Assembly: GCA_903917955.1 (NCBI GenBank)
Contig: CAIXCO010000127.1
Location: 1 to 12,440, forward strand
Length of the DNA: 12,440 nucleotides
Direction of reading: 5' to 3'
Origin: an uncultured Chlorobiaceae bacterium
Lineage (GTDB): Bacteria > Bacteroidota > Chlorobiia > Chlorobiales > Chlorobiaceae
The notes under the pieces were generated by a model. It was not told the origin of the DNA and ran no database searches. It saw nothing but the letters and a program-made list of their open reading frames with translations. This document shows, piece after piece, positions 7,112 to 12,440 of the stretch (position 1 is its first letter; every line of letters begins with the position of its first letter). Both the position numbers and the translations under genes were made by a program.

Positions 7112-7621
7112 ATGAAACTCTTTTTCTCCCTTATCCTTCTCGTCATCACCCTTGACCAGTGGACAAAAAAACTTGCCATCACCTTTCTTCGCGATGGAGT
7201 GCAAAACATCACCATCATCCCTGACTTTTTTTCCCTCACCTACGCAGAAAACAAGGGCGTGGCCTTCGGCCTTGAATTTGCTCCACCAGCAGTGCTCCTC
7301 CTCCTGACCGGCCTCATCACGGCAATCGTACTCTTTTATGTCATCCGCTCAAAAAACCGGAGCGCTCTTTTTCTACTCCCCTTTGCTCTTATTACTGGCG
7401 GTGGGATTGGCAACATGATTGACCGAATAAAGATCGGTCATGTTGTTGACTTCATCTATTTCGATCTCTACCACGGCCATGTTTTTGGCACGTACCTCTC
7501 TTTATGGCCTATTTTCAATATTGCAGATTCAGCCATAACCATCGGCGCCTGCATATTGATCCTCTTTCATAACAGGCTCTTTCCCGTTGAGAGCCCAAAC
7601 GTGAAAAGCGATGTTCGTTGA
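7112..7621 (+). CDS. lspA: Lipoprotein signal peptidase (signal peptidase II)
   Basis: LspA is an inner-membrane aspartyl protease that removes the signal peptide from diacylglyceryl-modified prolipoproteins. The 169-residue protein has four hydrophobic segments (about 3-20, 58-79, 87-102 and 135-152). Family motifs are in order: LDQWTKK with Asp15, ENKGVAFGL with Asn47, GGGIGNMIDR (96-105), HVVDF with catalytic Asp113, and FNIADSAI with catalytic Asp139. The two catalytic acids are 26 residues apart, close to the spacing in E. coli LspA. An AAGGG lies 11 bases before the ATG and is one of the few Shine-Dalgarno-like sequences in the window, at a loose distance. The end of the gene overlaps the next gene by 11 bases. 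Confidence 0.97.
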   Translation: MKLFFSLILLVITLDQWTKKLAITFLRDGVQNITIIPDFFSLTYAENKGVAFGLEFAPPAVLLLLTGLITAIVLFYVIRSKNRSALFLLPFALITGGGIGNMIDRIKIGHVVDFIYFDLYHGHVFGTYLSLWPIFNIADSAITIGACILILFHNRLFPVESPNVKSDVR

Positions 7622-8381
7622 TATCCACTGCCACCTCTCATTCCCAGAGTTCGACAAGGATCGGATCGAGGTGATCAATCGCCTGACCGAAGAGGGTGTC
7701 GGGCTGCTTATTGATCCGGGTGTTGATGTTGCCTCAAGCAAAAAATCGATTGCACTGGCCCGCGACTTCGACTTTATTTACGCCAATGTCGGCCTTCACC
7801 CCCATGAAGCCACCCTCCCTGTTGAAGAGAGCGTGTTTGAGGAGCTGCTCACGCTTGCCCGCTCGCCGAAAGTGGTTGCCATAGGAGAGATCGGCCTCGA
7901 CTATCACTACCCGGAGCATAACCGCCCTGCCCAGCAAGAGGCATTCCATGAAATGCTGAAGATGGCCCGCTCGCTCGACATGCCGGTCGTTATCCATTGC
8001 CGCGATGCGTGGGAGGATATGCTGCGTATCCTCTCCGAAGAGAGCCATTCCTCCATGCGTGGCGTGATGCACTGCTTTTCGGGCGACACCCTTATCGCTG
8101 CCGAGTGTCTCCGCAAGGGGTTCAAGCTCTCAATTCCAGGCACGGTAACCTACAAGCGCTCCCTCTTGCCTGATGTTATAAGAGCCGTTTCACTTGATGA
8201 TCTCTTCACCGAGACCGATGCGCCTTACCTTTCGCCCGTACCATACCGGGGCAAACGAAATGAACCTGCCTGGGTGAGCGCCGTCACGACGGCCATTGCC
8301 CGTATCAGGGAGATCTCACTCAAAGAGGCGGCGGAAGGCATTGCAAAGAATAGCGTTGAATTGTTTCAATTACCGGGTTGA
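7611..8381 (+). CDS. TatD-family metal-dependent DNase/hydrolase
   Basis: A 256-residue TIM-barrel metallohydrolase of the amidohydrolase superfamily; characterised members are Mg-dependent 3'-5' DNases linked to DNA repair or quality control. All metal ligands are visible: HCH (His6, His8), GEIGLDYH (Glu93), VIHCRDA (His129), MHCFSGD (His154) and ETDAPYL (Asp203). GLHPHEA (61-67) and PYRGKRNEP (211-219) are further signatures. Length and motifs fit the YcfH/TatD/YjjV group, but I cannot decide between these paralogues, so no symbol is given. The ATG lies 11 bases inside the end of lspA in another frame, which suggests translational coupling. Confidence 0.95.
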   Translation: MFVDIHCHLSFPEFDKDRIEVINRLTEEGVGLLIDPGVDVASSKKSIALARDFDFIYANVGLHPHEATLPVEESVFEELLTLARSPKVVAIGEIGLDYHYPEHNRPAQQEAFHEMLKMARSLDMPVVIHCRDAWEDMLRILSEESHSSMRGVMHCFSGDTLIAAECLRKGFKLSIPGTVTYKRSLLPDVIRAVSLDDLFTETDAPYLSPVPYRGKRNEPAWVSAVTTAIARIREISLKEAAEGIAKNSVELFQLPG

Positions 8382-8458
8382 CCATATTTTGAAAATCACG
8401 CAAACTTGCTTAGGTTAGTGGCCGACCGTAACCGATGCAGCAACCATAACTACGAGCC

Positions 8459-9151
8459 ATGAACGACATACAGACCACCACTCCCGTCCAGAAGAGTGTA
8501 AAACCATCGACAGAGGACAATTTTCTCTACATTGCCATCAAGTATAAATCGGCAATTATCGGCGCACTCATTTTTCTCGTCTGCCTCGGAGCAGGGAGCT
8601 TTTTCTGGATGCGCCAGCAGCAGACAAGGGAGCTTGAAGCTGCGCTGCAACTCTCAAGAATCGCACCCGTTCTTGACCGTGGAGAGTACCAGATTGCCAT
8701 CAACGGTGATGGAAAAATTGCCGGACTGAAAAAAATTGCTGATCAATATGCCGGAAAATATACCGGCACATCGAGTGGTAATATGGCCAATCTGCTGCTT
8801 GCCAATGCCTACTACTCCCTCAATGAGTTTGACACGGCCTTGAACATCTTTAAAACGATCTCGATCAAAAACGACGATCTTGCCGCTGCCGCCCTGGCTG
8901 GAGCCGGTGACTGTTATGTCGGCAAAAATCAGTTTGTGTCGGCGGTCGAAAGCTATCAGGATGCATCAAAAAAGGCTGAAAACCGTGCGCTGAAAGCGCT
9001 CTACCTCACTCATGCCGCAAACGCTTTCCGGCAGGCAAAGCAGCTTGCAAAGGCGGCTGAACTCTATACAAAAATTATCGCCGACTACCCCGGCACATCA
9101 GGAGCGGCCAGTGCGCAGCGCGCTCTCTGGCAAATTTCCGGAATCCTTTAA
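8459..9151 (+). CDS. Membrane-anchored TPR protein (YfgM-like architecture)
   Basis: A 230-residue protein with a hydrophilic N-terminal arm (1-30), one membrane helix (about 31-50, starting SAIIGALIFLV) and a C-terminal helical domain. Lysines before the helix place the N-terminus in the cytoplasm and the large domain in the periplasm. Three TPR-like helix pairs are seen at about 108-139, 141-173 and 178-212, for example NLLLANAYYSLNEFDTALNIF. The layout matches YfgM of E. coli, a partner of SecYEG and the periplasmic chaperone PpiD, and such proteins are commonly grouped with TPR_21-type domains. Sequence identity to YfgM cannot be judged here. The prolyl isomerase gene follows after 33 bases, and the gap before the gene is 77 bases. 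Confidence 0.82.
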   Translation: MNDIQTTTPVQKSVKPSTEDNFLYIAIKYKSAIIGALIFLVCLGAGSFFWMRQQQTRELEAALQLSRIAPVLDRGEYQIAINGDGKIAGLKKIADQYAGKYTGTSSGNMANLLLANAYYSLNEFDTALNIFKTISIKNDDLAAAALAGAGDCYVGKNQFVSAVESYQDASKKAENRALKALYLTHAANAFRQAKQLAKAAELYTKIIADYPGTSGAASAQRALWQISGIL

Positions 9152-9184
9152 GAAGCAGCAACCATTATCTAAATACATTTCAGT

Positions 9185-9676
9185 ATGCCCGAACAGTTTA
9201 TTATCAAGACAAGCCTTGGCGACATTACCATCAGCCTCTACGACGATACCCCGCTGCATCGCGATAACTTCGCCAAACTCGTCGGCGAAAGCTACTATGA
9301 CGGCATCCGTTTTCACCGGGTCATCGAAGGGTTCATGATCCAGACCGGCGATCCCCTGTCACGCCATGAAGAGAAGCGCTCCCTGCATGGTACCGGTGGC
9401 CCTTCGACCCGTATCCCGGCAGAAATCAAACATTCGAACAAAAAAGGGACACTTGCTGCGGCAAGAGACAACAATCCACAGAGAGCCTCATCCGGCAGCC
9501 AGTTCTATATCAACCACGCTGACAATGGATTTCTTGATGGCCAGTACACCGTCTTCGGCGTCGTTGAAGCCGGTATGGATGTAGTTGAAAAAATCGCCGC
9601 AGTCAAGACCGATCCCAACGACAACCCGCTTGTTCCGGTCGTCATAGAATCGATCGTTGCAGTAGCAAAGTCCTGA
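9185..9676 (+). CDS. Peptidyl-prolyl cis-trans isomerase, cyclophilin type
   Basis: It catalyses cis-trans isomerisation of peptide bonds before proline. The 163-residue chain is a complete cyclophilin domain without signal peptide or membrane helix. The frame is closed upstream by a TAA at 9170-9172, so there is no hidden N-terminal extension and the protein should be cytoplasmic. Active-site residues by comparison with human cyclophilin A are Arg45 in FHRVI, Phe50-Met51-x-Gln53 in FMIQTGDP, and Phe107 in GSQFYI. The places of Trp121 and His126 in the human protein hold Phe116 and Tyr121 (FLDGQYTVFG), a common bacterial form that usually lowers cyclosporin binding. It lies 33 bases after the membrane TPR gene and 14 bases before the YggS-family gene. 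Confidence 0.95.
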   Translation: MPEQFIIKTSLGDITISLYDDTPLHRDNFAKLVGESYYDGIRFHRVIEGFMIQTGDPLSRHEEKRSLHGTGGPSTRIPAEIKHSNKKGTLAAARDNNPQRASSGSQFYINHADNGFLDGQYTVFGVVEAGMDVVEKIAAVKTDPNDNPLVPVVIESIVAVAKS

Positions 9677-9690
9677 AGGCTAAAGCAGAG

Positions 9691-10380
9691 ATGGAGAGCA
9701 TTGCAGCCAACATAGAGTGTATTCAGGAGCAAATCACAGCAGCCTGCATTGAGGCGGGCCGCAACAGGGCCGAGGTGCGTCTGATCGCCGTATCAAAAAC
9801 ACACCCCGCCTCTTTTATCAGGGAAGCCTTCGATTCCGGCCAGATTGAGTTTGGGGAGAGCTATGTGCAGGAGTTTTTGGAAAAGTACGACGACCCAGAG
9901 CTTGAAAATCAGGGAATCGAATGGCACTTTATTGGCCACCTGCAATCAAACAAGATTCGCTCGATTATCGGCAAGGTGAGCCTCATTCACGGCATCGACA
10001 AGCTCTCAACGGCTGAAGAACTCTCAAAACGGGCCCTCCAGCACAACCTGCAGGTCAACTATCTTCTTGAAGTCAACACCTCCGGCGAAGCATCCAAGTA
10101 CGGAATGGCGCCGGAGGAGCTTCTTTCAGTGGCAGAAGATCTCTTTTTGCTCCCCAACATCACCCTCCGGGGTTTGATGACTATCGCCTCACCGGAGAGA
10201 ATCAGGGCTCAGGAGGAGTTCCGCCAACTGCGTATGCTGCTTGAAGCGCTGAAAGACATTGCACCCGATCCATCACAACTTTGCGAGCTTTCCATGGGTA
10301 TGAGCGGCGACTTCAGGGAGGCCATTCATGAGGGGGCAACCATGATCCGTGTCGGTACGGCAATCTTCGGCTGGCGGTGA
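9691..10380 (+). CDS. yggS: PLP homeostasis protein, YggS/PLPBP family
   Basis: A cytoplasmic single-domain protein of 229 residues with the alanine racemase-like TIM-barrel fold. It binds pyridoxal 5'-phosphate and helps to keep free PLP and amino acid pools in balance; no enzyme activity is established for the family. Lys36 in LIAVSKTHP is the PLP-binding lysine. Other signatures are FGESYVQE (54-61, usually GENYVQE, so the Asn is Ser here), WHFIGHLQSNK (78-88), EVNTSGEASKYG (127-138) and the phosphate-binding end SMGMSGDFREAI (201-212) with IRVGTAIFG (219-227). It starts 14 bases after the prolyl isomerase gene. The Asn-to-Ser change is the only departure that I see. Confidence 0.96.
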   Translation: MESIAANIECIQEQITAACIEAGRNRAEVRLIAVSKTHPASFIREAFDSGQIEFGESYVQEFLEKYDDPELENQGIEWHFIGHLQSNKIRSIIGKVSLIHGIDKLSTAEELSKRALQHNLQVNYLLEVNTSGEASKYGMAPEELLSVAEDLFLLPNITLRGLMTIASPERIRAQEEFRQLRMLLEALKDIAPDPSQLCELSMGMSGDFREAIHEGATMIRVGTAIFGWR

Positions 10381-10454
10381 GTGCGATGGCTTCCTGACCA
10401 GCTCAAACGCTTTTTGTTTACAATTTTGTCAATTAACCTGTAAAAAAAACCATC

Positions 10455-11276
10455 ATGATCTCACAGAAGGCAAAAATTCAGGAAGCAGTCGCCTTTATCA
10501 GAAAAAAAACATCCCTCGACTACCCTGTCGGAATTGTTCTGGGAACAGGCCTCGGCGCGCTTGTCAAGGAGATTGATATCGATTTTTCCCTCGACTACAG
10601 TGATATTCCCAACTTCCCGGTTTCCACGGTTGAAACCCACCAAGGCAAACTGATTTTCGGAACCCTTTCGGGCAAAAATGTTGTGGCCATGCAGGGTCGC
10701 TTTCACTTCTACGAAGGCTACTCCATGCACCAGATTGTCTTTCCGATCAGGGTTATGAAGCATCTCGGTGTCAAAATGCTTGGCATCACCAACGCCTGCG
10801 GTGGCTTGAATCCGGCCTACAAAAAAGGCGAAATCATGCTGATCGACGACCACATCAACCTGCTTGGCACCAACCCGCTTATCGGGCCAAACGACCCTGA
10901 AATCGGCTCACGCTTTACTGACCTCTGCGCGCCTTACTCTCCCCGCATTCTTGCCCTTGCCGAGCAGGTAGCCCTCGACCACAGAATCAAGGTGCAGCGT
11001 GGCGTTTATGTCGCACTTTCCGGCCCCTGCCTTGAAACCCGTGCTGAATACCGCATGTTACGCATCCTTGGCGCCGATGTCGTCGGCATGTCAACCGTAC
11101 CGGAGGTAATCGCCGCCGTCCACCAGGGAACTGAAGTCTTCGGTATGTCGATCATTACCGACGAGTGCTTCCCCGACTGCCTCAAATCGGTCAGCATCGA
11201 AGAGATCATCGAGGTCTCCAACCATGCCGAACCAAAAATGACCTCCATCTTCAAGTCTATTGTAGCAAACCTTTAA
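10455..11276 (+). CDS. Purine nucleoside phosphorylase, trimeric PNP/MTAP family
   Basis: It splits purine nucleosides with phosphate into base and (deoxy)ribose 1-phosphate for salvage. The 273-residue protein aligns well with human PNP: phosphate loop VLGTGLG (28-34), QGRFHFYEGYS (80-90), NACGGLN (113-119), LSGPCLETRAE (188-198) with Glu194 for human Glu201, GMSTVPEVIAA (211-221), and NHAEP with His257 for the ribose-binding human His257. At the base-binding loop human ITNK reads ITDE here, so Asn243 is replaced by Asp236 and Lys244 by Glu237. An Asp at this place also binds adenine in methylthioadenosine phosphorylase. Conserved Glu194 and His257 favour a nucleoside phosphorylase, but base preference is open. 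mtnA starts 15 bases after the stop. Confidence 0.93.
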   Translation: MISQKAKIQEAVAFIRKKTSLDYPVGIVLGTGLGALVKEIDIDFSLDYSDIPNFPVSTVETHQGKLIFGTLSGKNVVAMQGRFHFYEGYSMHQIVFPIRVMKHLGVKMLGITNACGGLNPAYKKGEIMLIDDHINLLGTNPLIGPNDPEIGSRFTDLCAPYSPRILALAEQVALDHRIKVQRGVYVALSGPCLETRAEYRMLRILGADVVGMSTVPEVIAAVHQGTEVFGMSIITDECFPDCLKSVSIEEIIEVSNHAEPKMTSIFKSIVANL

Positions 11277-11291
11277 TCGTAACAAACACCT

Positions 11292-12356
11292 ATGATAGAC
11301 GCCATATCGTTCAAAGAGAGCACGCTTCACTACCTCGACCAGCGTTATCTTCCGCTCAAGGAGAATTACGTTGCAACAAAAGATTACCTGGAGGCCATAG
11401 AAGCAATCAAGACACTTGCCGTGCGTGGCGCACCACTGATTGGCGTTGCCGCAGCCTACACCATTCTCCTCGGCATCAACAGCTTCAAGGGCACGAAGGA
11501 GGAGTTTCCCCCGTTTTTCAAGGCGCTTGTTGCAGAAGTTGAAGCATCACGCCCGACCGCCGTCAACCTCTTTTTTGCGGCGGCCCGGATGAAAAAGGTC
11601 TATAATGAAAATTTTGAGGCCGACACGCTCGAAGCGCTCTTTGCAAAAATGACTGCCGCCGCTTGCAAAATTCATACCGATGAAATTGCCAACTGCGATG
11701 CCATGTCGCGCCACGGTGTTGAGCAGATCAAGGCTGACCTGGCCCACATCCTCAAAACCCGCAAGCTCAACGTTTTGACCCACTGCAACACCGGCACCCT
11801 TGCCTGCTGTGGCACAGGTTCTGCGCTTGGCGTCATCCGACTTGCCTGGCAGGAGGGGCTGATTGAGCGCGTCATCACCTCCGAAAGCCGTCCACTGTTG
11901 CAGGGACTTCGCTTAACGGCCTGGGAACTTGAGCATGATGGCATCCCCTTTGTCTCTATCTCAGACTCCTCATCGGCATTTCTGATGCAGCGTGGGATGA
12001 TTGATTTCGGTATTGTTGGCGCTGACCGGATTGCCGCCAACGGCGACACGGCCAACAAAATCGGCACCTGTGCCCACGCCATCAGCGCGTTCCATCACAA
12101 CCTGCCCTTCTACATCGCCGCGCCGGTATCAACCATTGATATCACGATTCCTGACGGCACCTGCATCCCGATTGAAGAGCGCAACGCCGATGAGCTGAGA
12201 ACCATTTTTGGCACACAGGTGGCCTCACCGACTACACCGGTGCTCAACTACGCCTTCGACGTCACCCCCGGCAAACTCTTGAGGGGAATCATCACCGATA
12301 AAAAGGCGGTTGTTGGTGATTATGTTACAGGACTTGCTGCGTTGATGGTGGAGTAA
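11292..12356 (+). CDS. mtnA: S-methyl-5-thioribose-1-phosphate isomerase
   Basis: MtnA converts the aldose methylthioribose 1-phosphate into methylthioribulose 1-phosphate in methionine salvage. It belongs to the eIF2B-alpha/beta/delta-like family. The 354-residue protein is complete. VRGAPLIGVAAAY (44-56) is the phosphate-binding signature, HCNTGTLACCGTGSALG (164-180) contains catalytic Cys165, ESRPLLQG (198-205) is conserved, and GADRIAANGD (243-252) contains catalytic Asp245. The distance Cys165-Asp245 equals that of Cys160-Asp240 in B. subtilis MtnA. NKIGT (255-259) and IPIEERN (292-298) follow. These residues separate it from true eIF2B subunits and from ribose 1,5-bisphosphate isomerase, though a second substrate cannot be excluded. 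It is the last gene before a strong terminator. Confidence 0.96.
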   Translation: MIDAISFKESTLHYLDQRYLPLKENYVATKDYLEAIEAIKTLAVRGAPLIGVAAAYTILLGINSFKGTKEEFPPFFKALVAEVEASRPTAVNLFFAAARMKKVYNENFEADTLEALFAKMTAAACKIHTDEIANCDAMSRHGVEQIKADLAHILKTRKLNVLTHCNTGTLACCGTGSALGVIRLAWQEGLIERVITSESRPLLQGLRLTAWELEHDGIPFVSISDSSSAFLMQRGMIDFGIVGADRIAANGDTANKIGTCAHAISAFHHNLPFYIAAPVSTIDITIPDGTCIPIEERNADELRTIFGTQVASPTTPVLNYAFDVTPGKLLRGIITDKKAVVGDYVTGLAALMVE

Positions 12357-12386
12357 GCACTGAACGTTCTGCAAACGCACGATCAG

Positions 12387-12430
12387 AGAGGCTCACCGGA
12401 ACTTTCGAGTTCCTGGTGAGCCTCTTTTTT
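12387..12430 (+). terminator. Rho-independent terminator after mtnA
   Basis: A 17-bp stem (12387-12403 with 12408-12425, one bulged T at 12414) is capped by a TTCG tetraloop (12404-12407). The right arm ends in a T run (12425-12430). It starts 30 bases after the mtnA stop and is the first convincing terminator after the one at 2771-2807. Confidence 0.96.
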
Positions 12431-12440
12431 ACGCGTACTC

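Noticed and set aside
8413..8433. Hairpin GGTTA/TAACC before the membrane TPR gene
   Set aside because: A 5-bp stem with an 11-base loop and no T run is too weak to call.
10414..10442. Promoter before the purine nucleoside phosphorylase gene (TTGTTT and TGTAAA)
   Set aside because: The spacing is 19 bases and both boxes are poor; an alternative TTGTCA would place the -10 box at the start codon.
1..12440. CRISPR array, tRNA/rRNA, insertion sequence, attachment site, defence system or phage genes
   Set aside because: None was seen on either strand. All substantial frames on the + strand are explained by the listed genes, and the remaining ones are shadows of these.

Overview
The window looks like a stretch of conserved chromosome from a green sulfur bacterium (Chlorobiota, Chlorobium or a close relative). 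I infer this from the protein styles, a roughly balanced base composition, the near absence of Shine-Dalgarno sequences and the gene set. It cannot be proved without a database search. All genes that I accept lie on the + strand. I see no mobile element, CRISPR array, tRNA, rRNA or sign of recent transfer.

Layout. Positions 1-43 hold the last codons of a gene whose ending resembles an outer-membrane beta-barrel, followed by a strong terminator (69-97). A non-coding stretch of about 310 bases leads to a three-gene group (407-2737): an ATP-binding universal stress protein, a 12-helix MHS-type proton symporter with a large extra periplasmic loop, and a small two-helix membrane protein. It ends at a strong terminator (2771-2807). 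From 2841 to 12356 ten genes follow with short gaps or overlaps: uvrC (nucleotide excision repair), a 12-repeat TPR protein, aroE (shikimate pathway), lspA (lipoprotein signal peptidase), a TatD-family nuclease, a membrane-anchored TPR protein, a cytoplasmic cyclophilin-type prolyl isomerase, a YggS/PLPBP protein, a trimeric-type purine nucleoside phosphorylase and mtnA (methylthioribose-1-phosphate isomerase). A strong terminator with a UUCG loop (12387-12430) closes the run.

How the genes work together. The first group reads as a transporter with a stress-sensing ATP-binding protein and a small membrane partner. The second run is mostly housekeeping: DNA repair, aromatic amino acid synthesis, lipoprotein maturation, protein folding and PLP balance. 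At its end two enzymes could act in nucleoside and methylthioadenosine salvage. The points most worth a second look are the loop insertion in the symporter and its two partners, the purine-site residues of the phosphorylase next to mtnA, and the gap-free 12-repeat TPR protein joined to aroE.

Limits: this is mainly an ordinary core region. I found no clear new system, and promoters could not be assigned with confidence.
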